A stretch of 53,362 nucleotides of DNA from Planctomycetia bacterium (GTDB taxonomy: Bacteria > Planctomycetota > Planctomycetia > Pirellulales > PNKZ01): contig JAIOPP010000012.1 of NCBI GenBank assembly GCA_021413845.1, positions 1-53,362 on the forward strand, in the 5' to 3' direction. How positions within the stretch are numbered: the first letter of the stretch is position 1; each line of letters begins with the position of its first letter. The position numbers and the translations under genes are program-made. The notes beneath the pieces are model-generated. The model did no database searches. It saw nothing but the letters and a program-made list of their open reading frames with translations, and was not told the DNA's origin. Below are positions 18,216-26,988 of this stretch, one piece after another.

Positions 18216-19802
18216 ATGCGCGGCACGTTCAGAATGGCGCTTTTCGCTTCCGTATTCGGTTTTGGAACGGGCTCGGCTTTCGCACAACCGCCGCTTCCTC
18301 CGGCCCCTCCTGTGCCGCCGCTCCCTTCCGCCGCAGCCGTGGCCGAGCAATTGAAGCTGCTTGCCGAAGCGACCGGCAAAGAGCGACTCGCGTTGATCGA
18401 CAAATGGGCCGATCAAGGTCCGGCCGCGGCGCTCGTCAGCGGTGCGCTCGCGAAGCTCTTGGCCGATTCCGATGAAGCGACCCGCATCCATGCCGCGAAG
18501 GCGCTCGGCGCAATCGGCCTGGGTGCCGCGCCGGTCGTCGAGGCGTTGACCGCTGCGATCGATCCGGCGAATCCGCGCGTGAGCGCGTATGTCATCTACG
18601 CTCTCGGCCGGATCGGCGAGAAGGCGCAAGCGGCGTTTCCGAAAATCGCCGAGCAGTTGACGAGCCCTGACCAGCAAGTGCGCCGCGAAGCGGTGAAGGC
18701 GATTCGCGGGATGAAGCTTCCGCTCGAGACCGCCGTGCCGGTGTTGGTGAACGTGTTGCAAACGGCGAAGTCGCCGGAAGTGGTGTTGCCTGCGTTGCAC
18801 GCGATGTCGGAAGTCGGCAAGCCGGGGGTGCCACGCTTGGTCGAGGCGATGCAAAAGCAACCGGCGGCGCGCTTCTGGGTCTGCCGTATTCTGGCCGAGA
18901 TCGGGCCCGACGCAGCCGAGGCCGTGCCTGCCGTGATCGAAGCGCTCGGCGATGAACGCGCCGATGTTCGTCAAGAAGCGGTGCTCTGCCTTGGGCACAT
19001 CGGGAAGCCCGCCGCTCCGGCTGCGAAGAAGATTCTCGCGTTGCTCTCCGATACCGACGCGGGCATTCGAGGCGCGGCGGTTTGGGCGTTGATGATGGTC
19101 GGTGCTCCGTCGGCGGAAGTGGTCGCCGGGGTGAAGCCGCTCCTTTCCGATTCGGATGAGATGGTCCGCTTGGTCTCCGCCTGGAGCATTGCCAAGCTGG
19201 AACCCGAAAACGCCGAGCAACGTCGGGCCTCGCTCGATCTTTTCATCGCTGCGTTGAAGCAAAAGAATCCTCGCTTGCGAGCCGCCGCGGCGCGGGCGAT
19301 CGTCGACTTGAAGGCCGGCGACCCTGCCGCACGAGAAGCGTTGATCGAAACGTTGGCGGATGGAGACGAAGCGGTGAGTGGGATCGTCAGCCATGCGCTG
19401 GTCGAAGCGGGCGAAGAAGGGGTGCCGTTGCTTGTGAAAGGTTTGGAACGACCGGAGATTCGCGGCTTCGCGGCGCAAACCCTCGGGCAAGTCGGCCCGA
19501 AGGCGAAGGCCGCCGTTGGTCCATTGACCGCGGCCTTGGCGGACGAGAACCCGCACGTTCGTGCGGCGATTTTGTTCGCGCTCGGGAACATTGCTCCCGA
19601 CGATGCCGACGTCGCCGAGCGGTTGATCGCGGCACTGAGCGACAAGAGTTCCGATATCCGCTTGGCCGCCGTCCACGCGTTGGCAAGGAACAAAGCCGCA
19701 GCGCCGATCGCAAAGCCGGTTTTGGAAAAACTGCTGACCGATCCGAACCCTGCGGTGAGTGCCGCGGCGCAGTTCGCGCTCGACGTCGGCAAGGCGAAGT
19801 AG
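18216..19802 (+). CDS. Exported HEAT-repeat protein
   Basis: 528 residues. I use the ATG at 18216 because GGAG lies 9 nt upstream and the N-terminus then reads as a signal peptide (MRGTFRMALFASVFGFGTGSAFA); a frame open upstream adds 42 unlikely residues. The mature part starts with a Pro-rich linker, then alternating helices with the recurring pattern 'A..ALG.IG..A...VP.L...L.D.....R..A', consistent with a dozen or more HEAT or PBS-lyase-type repeats along the whole length. Such solenoids are binding scaffolds; no catalytic motif is visible and the partner is unknown. A stretch of 255 bp with no obvious gene separates it from purD. Confidence 0.88.
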   Translation: MRGTFRMALFASVFGFGTGSAFAQPPLPPAPPVPPLPSAAAVAEQLKLLAEATGKERLALIDKWADQGPAAALVSGALAKLLADSDEATRIHAAKALGAIGLGAAPVVEALTAAIDPANPRVSAYVIYALGRIGEKAQAAFPKIAEQLTSPDQQVRREAVKAIRGMKLPLETAVPVLVNVLQTAKSPEVVLPALHAMSEVGKPGVPRLVEAMQKQPAARFWVCRILAEIGPDAAEAVPAVIEALGDERADVRQEAVLCLGHIGKPAAPAAKKILALLSDTDAGIRGAAVWALMMVGAPSAEVVAGVKPLLSDSDEMVRLVSAWSIAKLEPENAEQRRASLDLFIAALKQKNPRLRAAAARAIVDLKAGDPAAREALIETLADGDEAVSGIVSHALVEAGEEGVPLLVKGLERPEIRGFAAQTLGQVGPKAKAAVGPLTAALADENPHVRAAILFALGNIAPDDADVAERLIAALSDKSSDIRLAAVHALARNKAAAPIAKPVLEKLLTDPNPAVSAAAQFALDVGKAK

Positions 19803-20057
19803 GCTCTCTCGCGCGAGGCGAGAAATAAGTTGATCAGCCTAATTCGGTGCTGATATGAAGTGTTGGCGATACGTCTAGGCGAATTCGAGCACTGAAAAAA
19901 GCGAAACGGTAGTTTTTGCCTTAAGGCGATTCGGGAACCTCGCGCGCTCGAGGGGTGCCGCAAGCGCCGCGTCCTTGTGAGACGACAAGTGCCTCCCTAC
20001 AATTGCAAGGCTGTGTAAGATCGCATCCGTTGGCAATTCGGGCTGGGCTTGGTTTCT

Positions 20058-21335
20058 ATGAACGTGTTGATTATCGGTGCCGGCGGTCGCGAACATGCCT
20101 TGGCTTGGAAGATCGCGCAGAGTCCGCGAGCCGGCCGCGTGTTCTGCGCTCCCGGCAATACCGGAACGGCGCTCGTCGCTCAGAACGTGAATATCGCGGC
20201 GACCGACTTTCCGAAGTTGATCAAGTTCGCCAAGGACAACGATGTCGGACTCACGGTCGTCGGACCGGAGATACCGCTTGTGCTCGGCATCACCGATGCC
20301 TTTCTCAAAGCCGGATTGAAGGTTTTCGGCCCTTCGATGGCCGCGGCGGAGCTCGAAGGAAGCAAGGTCTTCTGCAAAGACTTGCTGCGCAACGCCGACG
20401 TTCCGACGGCCGACTACCGCGTGTTTCGCAGCGTCGATCGCGCAATCACCTTCTTGCGCGAACGGGAAGACGTGCCTGTCGTCGTGAAAGCCGATGGCCT
20501 GGCGGCCGGCAAAGGGGTCGTCGTTTGCTCGGGCCGGGCCGAGGCGTTGGACGCGGTCGAACGGATCGGCAAGAACATGGAGTTCGGCGACGCCGGAAAG
20601 CAGATCGTCATCGAAGAACGTCTGGATGGTCGCGAGGTGAGCGTGCTCGCGCTGACCGACGGACAGACGATCGTTACGCTGCCGCCGGCGCAAGATCATA
20701 AACGAGCTTACGACGGCGACACGGGCCCGAACACCGGCGGCATGGGGGCCTACTCCCCTGCCCCGATCGTCGACGATGCGATGATGCGCTGGATCGAAGC
20801 GCATGTGCTCGTCCCGACCGTGCATGCGATGAAGCGTGCGCGCAGGCCGTTTCGCGGAGTGCTCTACGCCGGGCTGATGATTACGAACCAAGGCCCGAAG
20901 GTCTTGGAGTACAACGTCCGCTTCGGCGATCCGGAATGTCAGCCGTTGATGCTGCGGCTGAAGAGCGATCTGTTGGAGTTGTTGCTGGCCGTGGCCGAAG
21001 GAAAGCTCGACGAAATCGAACCGCCCCAATGGGACGAACGGCCGGCCGTGTGCGTCGTGATGGCGGCGGAAGGTTATCCCGGAAATTATGCTAAGGGGAA
21101 GCCGATTCGCGGCCTCGAAGAAGCGGCGAAAGTTTCGGAGTGCCAAGTGTTCCACGCCGGAACGGCTGCCGGACCCGATGGGCAAGTCGTGACCGACGGC
21201 GGCCGCGTGCTCGGCGTTACCGCGCTGGGCAACTCGATCCAAACCGCGAAGCTGCAAGCCTACACGGCGGTGAAAGCGATTCGCTGGGACGGCGCTTGGT
21301 GCCGCAAAGACATCTCGGACAAGGCGATGGGCTAG
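20058..21335 (+). CDS. purD: Phosphoribosylamine--glycine ligase
   Basis: ATP-grasp enzyme of de novo purine synthesis that joins phosphoribosylamine and glycine to make GAR. 425 residues, the usual length. Visible family motifs in order: [11 protein letters not shown] at the N-terminus, [13 protein letters not shown] in the ATP-grasp domain, [24 protein letters not shown], and [12 protein letters not shown] near the metal/ATP site. I start at ATG 20058, where GAGGREHA falls at the expected distance; a TTG three codons upstream is an alternative. It stands alone, converging with the NYN-domain gene 72 bp downstream, where short direct repeats of AGAAGTAAGAA lie in the gap. Confidence 0.97.
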   Translation: MNVLIIGAGGREHALAWKIAQSPRAGRVFCAPGNTGTALVAQNVNIAATDFPKLIKFAKDNDVGLTVVGPEIPLVLGITDAFLKAGLKVFGPSMAAAELEGSKVFCKDLLRNADVPTADYRVFRSVDRAITFLREREDVPVVVKADGLAAGKGVVVCSGRAEALDAVERIGKNMEFGDAGKQIVIEERLDGREVSVLALTDGQTIVTLPPAQDHKRAYDGDTGPNTGGMGAYSPAPIVDDAMMRWIEAHVLVPTVHAMKRARRPFRGVLYAGLMITNQGPKVLEYNVRFGDPECQPLMLRLKSDLLELLLAVAEGKLDEIEPPQWDERPAVCVVMAAEGYPGNYAKGKPIRGLEEAAKVSECQVFHAGTAAGPDGQVVTDGGRVLGVTALGNSIQTAKLQAYTAVKAIRWDGAWCRKDISDKAMG

Positions 21336-21407
21336 GAAAAGTTAGAAGTAAGAAGGCAGAAGTAAGAAGTCCGGCCTCCGCCGTTTTACGTTTTGCATTC
21401 TGACTTT

Positions 21408-22187
21408 TTACTTTTCTTCCTCGTCTTCCGCGTAGCCCGGCGGAAAGATGCTCCCCCATTTTTCTTCTTCGGCGATGTCATCGTCGTCGACGATTCGATG
21501 GAGCCAGAACTGAAGTTCGGCATCCTCGATCGGCAGGACGTCGCGCTCCGGTGTTTCGTCGGGTCGAATGCGATGCGCCGGCGGGTGCGCGACCGGCGGG
21601 AGCTTCGCCTTCGAAGGCGGATCGATCGCAGGCTTCTGCGGCGACGACTTCGCCCGCGAATCTTTTTTCGACGTACCTTTGTTAGATAGGCCTTGGTTTC
21701 GTTTTCGATCGGACAGGCTTAGTGGCTTTTCGGCTCCTTCGTACTTCGCCGAGTTCGTCTCTTCGTCGGTGTGCGACGTGCCGCGGCTTCGTTTCCGCAG
21801 CACCGATTCGTACCAGACGTCGCTGTCGACGGCCGTTGCGCGCCGCCGCCGCGCGGCTCGTTGAATTCGATGATCGCTCGAAACCACGGTTAGTCGTCGC
21901 GGCGTATGATCGGCGGCGATGAGTTCTTCCAGGAGTTCGTCGGCGTCGTTGTAGCCCTTGGCGAAACGCACCGCCACGCCGTGCATGAACATCGAACTCG
22001 GCAGGCCCGGCGGTGCTCCCGCTGCATCGAATACGACGATGGTCCGTCCGCGTTCCGCCGGGTCGAGCGTTTCGCCGACGAAGCGAATCAGCGCGGCCCG
22101 CGAACGCTCGAGCCCGCCCGCGCCGCGCCCCAAGCCGACGATGCCGGCGGCGTACATCAAGTTGTAGCCGTCGATGAGAAGCGGCAT
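21408..22187 (-). CDS. NYN-domain (YacP-like) predicted RNA-binding nuclease
   Basis: 259 residues from the ATG at 22187, chosen because LLIDGYNLMYAAG follows directly; the open frame upstream adds 36 residues of no recognisable character. The first 125 residues form a PIN-like NYN fold with acidic residues in LLIDGYN, VVFDAAG and NDADELLEELI and the typical VVSSDHRIQ strand. Bacterial YacP/Rae1 members of this family cut RNA on the ribosome; here the activity is by homology only. The remaining 130 residues are a charged, Lys/Ser/Arg-rich linker followed by an acidic end (FGFAEDEEEK-like), which is longer than usual. Confidence 0.83.
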   Translation of the reverse strand: MPLLIDGYNLMYAAGIVGLGRGAGGLERSRAALIRFVGETLDPAERGRTIVVFDAAGAPPGLPSSMFMHGVAVRFAKGYNDADELLEELIAADHTPRRLTVVSSDHRIQRAARRRRATAVDSDVWYESVLRKRSRGTSHTDEETNSAKYEGAEKPLSLSDRKRNQGLSNKGTSKKDSRAKSSPQKPAIDPPSKAKLPPVAHPPAHRIRPDETPERDVLPIEDAELQFWLHRIVDDDDIAEEEKWGSIFPPGYAEDEEEK

Positions 22188-22347
22188 GCGGTCGGCGTCC
22201 CGGCTCGATGTGGACAATCTGCAACAGTGGTTGTCGGAATGACTCATACTAGCGCAGGAAAGGCTTCTACGTCGCCCCCAACTTACGCTTTTCATGCAGC
22301 TTCGTGGGCGGCGATCGAGCGGGCCGAGCGTTCTTTGCGCTAGCTTG

Positions 22348-22375
22348 TTGAACTCGTGCTCGACTAAGATATAGT
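22348..22375 (+). promoter_or_regulatory. Predicted promoter of the YYAP repeat protein gene
   Basis: TTGAAC (22348-22353), a 16 bp spacer and TATAGT (22370-22375), a good sigma70-type match. It predicts a leader of about 36 nt. A GAGG Shine-Dalgarno-like site at 22405-22408 lies 9 nt before the ATG at 22418. Confidence 0.55.
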
Positions 22376-22417
22376 TGCACGAAGAGGGAATTCTCCGTTT
22401 TTCCGAGGTCGCTAGCT

Positions 22418-22987
22418 ATGAAGACTTTCATTATCACGCTCGGCGCAGCCATCGCCCTGGCGACGACCGTGAGCTTAGAAACCGTCGCGGCGTCCGACTT
22501 GGTGTTGTCGCCTTCGCCGTACGTGCAACAGCGAGCCGTTTACTACGCTCCGCCGGCAATCGTTCAGCCGACGACGTCGTATTACGCTCCGAGCACCTTC
22601 ACTCCGACCACGACCTACTACGCACCGCAAGCCACGACGAGCTACTACGCTCCTTCGGTCACGGCAACTCCCGTGACTTCGTACTATGCACCCGCTCCGA
22701 TCGCCGTGGCTCCGCAACCGACGACGACCTACTATGCTCCGTCTTATTATGCCCCGCGCCCGGTGACGACGTATTACGCACCGACCGCCGTCGCCGCGCC
22801 GGTCGCCGCATACTATGCACCGACGACCACGTACTACGCTCCGACCACGGCCTATTACGCTCCGACGGCCGTGATGGCTCCGGTCGCGGTTGCTCCCGTC
22901 GTTGTGGGGCAGCCGGCTATCGTGCGCACGAAAGTTTATTATCCCGGCGAGCCGGTGCGCAACTTCTTCCGAGCGATTACTCCGTAG
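22418..22987 (+). CDS. Secreted Tyr/Pro/Thr-rich YYAP repeat protein
   Basis: 189 residues. A signal peptide (about 1-25) leads into a low-complexity region with eleven YYAP tetrapeptides separated by Thr/Val/Pro/Ala-rich spacers of variable length (for example TTTYYAP, TTSYYAP). The protein ends in a distinct motif, KVYYPGEPVRNFFRAITP. This style is common in planctomycete envelope proteins, but no function is established that I know of; Tyr-rich repeats might support cross-linking or adhesion, which is speculation. It is a complete single-gene unit here: promoter at 22348, Shine-Dalgarno-like GAGG, and a strong terminator at 23022. Confidence 0.85.
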   Translation: MKTFIITLGAAIALATTVSLETVAASDLVLSPSPYVQQRAVYYAPPAIVQPTTSYYAPSTFTPTTTYYAPQATTSYYAPSVTATPVTSYYAPAPIAVAPQPTTTYYAPSYYAPRPVTTYYAPTAVAAPVAAYYAPTTTYYAPTTAYYAPTAVMAPVAVAPVVVGQPAIVRTKVYYPGEPVRNFFRAITP

Positions 22988-23021
22988 CGAGCTGCGAGTT
23001 TTCTCATTCGATGAACTAGCG

Positions 23022-23057
23022 ATGCCTCGGCGGTCTCCGGATCGCCGAGGCATTTTT
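23022..23057 (+). terminator. Intrinsic terminator after the YYAP gene
   Basis: A perfect 11 bp stem (ATGCCTCGGCG with CGCCGAGGCAT) around a 10-base loop, followed by TTTTT. It lies 35 bp after the stop codon and matches the textbook form. Confidence 0.88.
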
Positions 23058-23125
23058 GTTGCCTTGATTAAGAAGCGATCGTCGCGCGGTGAGGGACTTG
23101 CCGCGAGCCTGCGGCGACGAAGCTC

Positions 23126-23134
23126 TGGTATAAT
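23126..23134 (+). promoter_or_regulatory. Extended -10 promoter of the aldo/keto reductase gene
   Basis: TGGTATAAT is a full extended -10 element (TGn plus TATAAT). No convincing -35 sits at the normal distance. It is placed about 49 bp before the ATG at 23183 and downstream of the previous gene's terminator. Confidence 0.5.
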
Positions 23135-23182
23135 CTCGCTAGCTTGTTGCCTCTTCGTACGTCTCCAACCGTGAGTGTTTCG

Positions 23183-24136
23183 ATGTCGTCTCCTTTGCAT
23201 CCCGTCGCCATGCCGACGAACCCCATCGGTCCTAGCTCGCTGAGCTCGAGTCGACTTGCATACGGCTGTTGGCGGCTTGCCGAAACCGAGAGCCGGGCCG
23301 AAGAAGTCGGTCGTCCCGCGCTGATCGCGGCGGTCGAGGCAGGCTACACGTTGTTCGACCATGCCGATATCTATTGCGCGGGTCGTAGCGAATCGTTATT
23401 CGGGCGATTGCTTCGCGACATGCCGGGCCTGCGCGAGCGCATCACGATCGCGACGAAGTGCGGCATCCGTCCTGCCGGTATGCCGAATGCCGACGCTCCC
23501 TATCGCTACGACGCATCGGCCGAGCATATCGTGGGGTCGTGCGAAGGTTCGTTGCGGAGGCTCGGCATCGAGACGATCGACATCTATCAACTTCATCGGC
23601 CCGACTATCTGATGCATCCGGAAGAGGTCGCCGCGGCTTTCGATCGGCTACGCTCGGCTGGGAAGGTACGCGAGTTCGGCGTGAGCAATTTCCGGCCGTC
23701 GCAAGTCTCGGTGCTGAAGAAAGCGTTGCCGTTTCCGCTGATCGTGCAGCAGATCGAAATCAGCTTGGCCTGTCTCACGCCGCTCGAAGACGGAACGCTC
23801 GACCAATGTCTCGTCGAACGCCTGACGCCGCTCGCATGGAGCCCTCTCGGGGGAGGTTTGCTCGGCGGCGGATCGCATAAGTTGTTGCCTGCTCAAGAGG
23901 CCTACGAAGTCGAAGCGGTCAATATAGCGCTCGACGCAACCGCGCGCGAACTCGGTTGCTCGCGCGCCGTCGTCGCACTCGCGTGGCTGTTGAAGCATCC
24001 GGCCGGAATCGTGCCGATCGTCGGCAGTACGGATCCCGTCCGGATTCGTGAAGCGGCTTGGACGCCTAACGTCGAGCTCACGCGCGATCAATGGTATCGG
24101 CTGTTCGCGGCGGCTCGACCTTCGCGCTTGCCGTAA
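23183..24136 (+). CDS. Aldo/keto reductase
   Basis: NAD(P)H-dependent oxidoreductase of the AKR superfamily, 317 residues from ATG 23183 (another ATG at 23210 is possible). The expected catalytic tetrad can be placed: Asp and Tyr in LFDHADIY, Lys in IATKCGI and His in IYQLHRPDY. Later motifs are typical: GVSNFRPSQV, VQQIEISL, LAWSPLGGGLLGG and the C-terminal IVPIVGSTDPVRI that binds the cofactor. The sequence is closest in style to the YdhF-like subgroup. Substrate unknown. The stop at 24136 is 6 bp from the convergent stop of the next gene, with no room for a separate terminator. Confidence 0.93.
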   Translation: MSSPLHPVAMPTNPIGPSSLSSSRLAYGCWRLAETESRAEEVGRPALIAAVEAGYTLFDHADIYCAGRSESLFGRLLRDMPGLRERITIATKCGIRPAGMPNADAPYRYDASAEHIVGSCEGSLRRLGIETIDIYQLHRPDYLMHPEEVAAAFDRLRSAGKVREFGVSNFRPSQVSVLKKALPFPLIVQQIEISLACLTPLEDGTLDQCLVERLTPLAWSPLGGGLLGGGSHKLLPAQEAYEVEAVNIALDATARELGCSRAVVALAWLLKHPAGIVPIVGSTDPVRIREAAWTPNVELTRDQWYRLFAAARPSRLP

Positions 24137-24142
24137 AAACGC

Positions 24143-24985
24143 TTAGCGCCGCAACTGCGCAAGCTTATCGCTGAGAAACGAAAACGCTTGCGCGGCGGCG
24201 TTCGGGCCGTCGTGGCTATGTCGACTCAACTCGACATACACCCCGCCGGCGTACCCGATCCGCAGCAGCGCTTTCAGCACCGGGAAGAAGTCGATCTCCC
24301 CTTCGCCGAACATGAGATGTTCGTGAACATCGGCCCGCATGTCTTCGATGTGGATGTTGACGATCTGTGCGCCGCGCGATTCGATCTGCGCGGCGATCGG
24401 CGTTTCCCCCTGACAATGCAAGTGGCCGATGTCGAGCGTCAGTCGTAGTCGTGGGTGGTCGACGTTGCGCAATAGTTCGTCGTACCGCGCCAGCGTATCG
24501 ATGAACATGCCGGGTTCCGGCTCGAAGCCGATGGTTATTTGCTTCGCTTCGGCGTAGTCGAGTACTTCGCGGAGCCCGCCGGTTAAGCGCCGCATCGCCG
24601 TGGCATCGTCGACGCCGTCGCGCAGGATGCCCGACCAAAGCGAGACGCAATCGCTGCCGAGTTCCGCAGCCGCATCGATGCAATGTTTGTAGAATTCGAC
24701 CCGTTCGGCTCGCCCGTCCGGCTCGCTGGTCATCAACGTCGGTTCGTGCTTCTTACGTGCATCGAGCAAGTAGCGTGCCCCGGTTTCGACCACCGAGCGC
24801 ATGCCGAACTGCTCCAACGTGCGGCGCATTTGTTTGATGCGCGACTGCACATGTCCGCCGTAAGGGTTCAGCAGTCCATGATCGATGGTGAGCCCGACGC
24901 TCCGATAACCGAGTTCGGCGAGTAGCTCGACCGCCTGATACGGGTCGTGATGAGCAAGGCCGTTCGTGTTGTAGCCGAGGAGCAT
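24143..24985 (-). CDS. Sugar phosphate isomerase/epimerase-like TIM barrel (first of two)
   Basis: 280 residues of the xylose-isomerase-like TIM barrel superfamily. Metal-site style motifs are visible: the Glu in IGFEPEPGMF, the Asp/His in LTLDIGHLHC, HIEDMRADVHEHLMFGEGEIDF with a His/Glu set, and the final VYVELSRHSHD. Substrate cannot be set from sequence. It is the last gene of a tight minus-strand cassette: a second TIM barrel, then the UbiA prenyltransferase, then this gene, with gaps of 43 and 39 bp. Pairing with a UbiA enzyme suggests a shared pathway on a prenylated or sugar-like metabolite, reminiscent of part of the ebo cluster, but this is inference. Confidence 0.85.
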   Translation of the reverse strand: MLLGYNTNGLAHHDPYQAVELLAELGYRSVGLTIDHGLLNPYGGHVQSRIKQMRRTLEQFGMRSVVETGARYLLDARKKHEPTLMTSEPDGRAERVEFYKHCIDAAAELGSDCVSLWSGILRDGVDDATAMRRLTGGLREVLDYAEAKQITIGFEPEPGMFIDTLARYDELLRNVDHPRLRLTLDIGHLHCQGETPIAAQIESRGAQIVNIHIEDMRADVHEHLMFGEGEIDFFPVLKALLRIGYAGGVYVELSRHSHDGPNAAAQAFSFLSDKLAQLRR

Positions 24986-25024
24986 GGAGAAATTCGCAGA
25001 GCGCGAGGTTGTGCGACCGACGAA

Positions 25025-25969
25025 TCAGGTCGAATAAATGACTTGCCCGAGCAGATGCATCGGCAGCAAAAAGGCGACGATGACGATTGCGAACGGCACC
25101 GGATGATGGGTCGCAGTGATGATCGCCGCGTCGAAGATGACGATCGCGAAGATCGCCTGCTTGACCGCAAACTGCACCAGCAGCGGTGATGGATCAACGA
25201 TCGCCGGCACACAACGCCGCACCGTGAAGAAGCCGAAGAGGCCCCACATGATGGGCCAAAGCCAAGTCCCCAAGATTTGCGGCAACGGTTGTGCCGCTTC
25301 GGGCAAGTCGGCGGTCGCCCAACGCGGGAAGTAACCAAGCAAGCCGATGCCGCAAAGCATCAAGATCATGCCGCAAAGCAGCGCGAGGCGCCGGCTCGCA
25401 TGCTGCGCTTCGGTGCGAGCGAAGAGCGTCACGCCAACGATGTAGATGCCTACTCCGGCCGCGACGAGCCAGTGCATCGGGTGCCATTGAAACGGCCCGA
25501 TCGAGGCGAGACTCAGGCCGAGGAGAATGTTGAGGAAGCGGCAAAAGCCCATGCCGAGCGGCGCGAGCGGGGTGCGCTTGAGCGGGCCGTCGTACAGCAC
25601 GACCGCCGCGCCGAGCATCGTGGCGACGATGCCGGGAGTGAGCGTGTGGCGCAATACCGAGACGAGCCATCCGAGGGCGATGCCGCCGACGAGAAGCGTG
25701 GCGCCGATGCGCTTGGCGGCCGTCAGTGAGATACGACCGGAAGGGATCGGCCGTTGCGGGCGTTCGCTCGTGTCTTGCGCGACGTCGAAGACGTCGTTGA
25801 GCACCATGCCCGCGAGATACAGCAGCGACGACGAACCGACGAGCAGCGCAAACGCGGGCCAATCGCCGAGGTCTTGATGCGTGAGCAAGTAGGCCGCGAA
25901 GATATTCGAGACGGCCGTGAAGACGTTCGGAAATCGCGTGAGTTGCAGCAGCGTCTTCAGATCGGGCAT
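25025..25969 (-). CDS. UbiA-family prenyltransferase (EboC-like)
   Basis: 314-residue membrane protein with about eight or nine hydrophobic segments. The first Asp-rich motif of the UbiA superfamily is clear: NDVFDVAQDTSERPQRPIPSG (about 58-78), which binds the Mg-diphosphate of a prenyl donor. The second, usually DxxxD, is less clear, around VLYDGPLKRT. UbiA enzymes attach isoprenoid chains to aromatic or other acceptors within the membrane. It sits between two sugar isomerase-like genes on the same strand with short gaps. The arrangement and the NDVFD-type motif recall EboC of the ebo metabolite-export cluster; the rest of that cluster is not visible here. Confidence 0.88.
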   Translation of the reverse strand: MPDLKTLLQLTRFPNVFTAVSNIFAAYLLTHQDLGDWPAFALLVGSSSLLYLAGMVLNDVFDVAQDTSERPQRPIPSGRISLTAAKRIGATLLVGGIALGWLVSVLRHTLTPGIVATMLGAAVVLYDGPLKRTPLAPLGMGFCRFLNILLGLSLASIGPFQWHPMHWLVAAGVGIYIVGVTLFARTEAQHASRRLALLCGMILMLCGIGLLGYFPRWATADLPEAAQPLPQILGTWLWPIMWGLFGFFTVRRCVPAIVDPSPLLVQFAVKQAIFAIVIFDAAIITATHHPVPFAIVIVAFLLPMHLLGQVIYST

Positions 25970-26012
25970 TGGATTTCGGGCGCAGAAGAATAGTGGAGGC
26001 CGAGATTCACGC

Positions 26013-26885
26013 TTACTTCTCGAACACGATGCCGATCTTCTTCGCTAGGGTTTGCAGGAAGTCGTAGGCCTCGCGCGCCGCCGAGTCGGGGTCTTCGATA
26101 TAGGGATAGAGCTCGACCGTGATGTAGCCGTCGTAGCCGGTCGCTTGAATCGCGAGCAGAGTCGCTTCGAAGTCGATCGCACCGCGGCCGGGAACCAAGT
26201 GGGCATGGACGCGCGTCGGGGCGATGTCTTCGAAGTGGTAATGTTTGGTATGCGGCGCCATCCGCGCGACCCAGTCTTGTGGATCTTCGCCGACGCAGTA
26301 GGCGTGGCCGATATCGAAGTTCAGCCCGACGAACGGCGATTGAATCTTTTCCATGAACTTCAAATACTGGTCGAACTTTTCGATGAGCAGGCCCGGCTCC
26401 GGTTCGATCAACAGGCCGACTTGATACTTCTCCGCCACTTCGACGCAAGGCATGAACTCGTCGTAGAAGATCTTCGCGGCGTCTTCCCACGATTGACCGA
26501 CTTCGAGCGGGCCACCCGGCTCGGTCTGCAAGTTCTTCGCGCCGATCTCGGCCGCGAGTTGCAACGCGCGCTTGGTGTGTTCGCGACGAATCGCTCGGTA
26601 GTTCGGATCGGGCTCGATCCACGACGGATGCCAATACGGCTGCCGCGGGTCGTTCACGGCGTTCATCATGAAGCCGTTGACGTTCGAGACGCGCAGCCCA
26701 TGCTTCGCGAGGGAATCGGTAATCGATTTCCGTCGCTCCGGCAGTAGGTTCACCGGCCAAGCATGGGGAACATCGGCGAGAACTTCGAGGCCGGCATAGC
26801 CGATGCGGGCGATCCGATCGATCGTTTCTTCGATCGAGAACTTCATGTAGGCGTTGGAACTAAAGGCGAGTTTCATCGGCGGCAT
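26013..26885 (-). CDS. Sugar phosphate isomerase/epimerase-like TIM barrel (second of two)
   Basis: 290 residues, xylose-isomerase-like TIM barrel. Metal-site candidates are the Glu in LLIEPEPGLL, the Asp/His pair in LNFDIGHAYC, the His/Glu in KHYHFEDIAPTRVHAHLVPGRGAIDF and the final YITVELYPY. Only limited similarity to the other TIM barrel in this cassette is apparent outside these motifs, so they are probably distinct enzymes rather than a recent duplication. It is the first gene of the three-gene cassette. The start could also be the ATG three codons in (MKLAFSS). Substrate unknown. Confidence 0.88.
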   Translation of the reverse strand: MPPMKLAFSSNAYMKFSIEETIDRIARIGYAGLEVLADVPHAWPVNLLPERRKSITDSLAKHGLRVSNVNGFMMNAVNDPRQPYWHPSWIEPDPNYRAIRREHTKRALQLAAEIGAKNLQTEPGGPLEVGQSWEDAAKIFYDEFMPCVEVAEKYQVGLLIEPEPGLLIEKFDQYLKFMEKIQSPFVGLNFDIGHAYCVGEDPQDWVARMAPHTKHYHFEDIAPTRVHAHLVPGRGAIDFEATLLAIQATGYDGYITVELYPYIEDPDSAAREAYDFLQTLAKKIGIVFEK

Positions 26886-26898
26886 CTAGGCGAGGTGT

Positions 26899-26929
26899 TT
26901 GCGAGTGGAGGCAAGTCGCTTAGTATAAT
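26899..26929 (+). promoter_or_regulatory. Possible promoter of the small membrane protein gene
   Basis: A perfect TATAAT (26924-26929) with a weak TTGCGA 19 bp upstream. It points to the gene at 26989, about 60 bp away, in the 103 bp divergent gap with the isomerase cassette. Confidence 0.45.
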
Positions 26930-26988
26930 CCAGCTTCCGCCGAGACGAAACCACGCGCGCATACCGCTTTTGGGTCGAGGACCGCCGC

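Noticed and set aside
18051-19676. 541-codon minus-strand frame opposite the HEAT-repeat gene
   Set aside because: Antisense shadow of a repeat protein; no start context or motif.
22540-22870. Short-period repeat that might be a CRISPR array
   Set aside because: The period and sequence follow YYAP codons inside an open reading frame; spacers are not of equal length and no cas gene is near.
24143-26885. Complete ebo cluster
   Set aside because: Only a UbiA enzyme and TIM barrels are present; the TatD-like, dehydroquinate-synthase-like and phosphatase members are not in the window.
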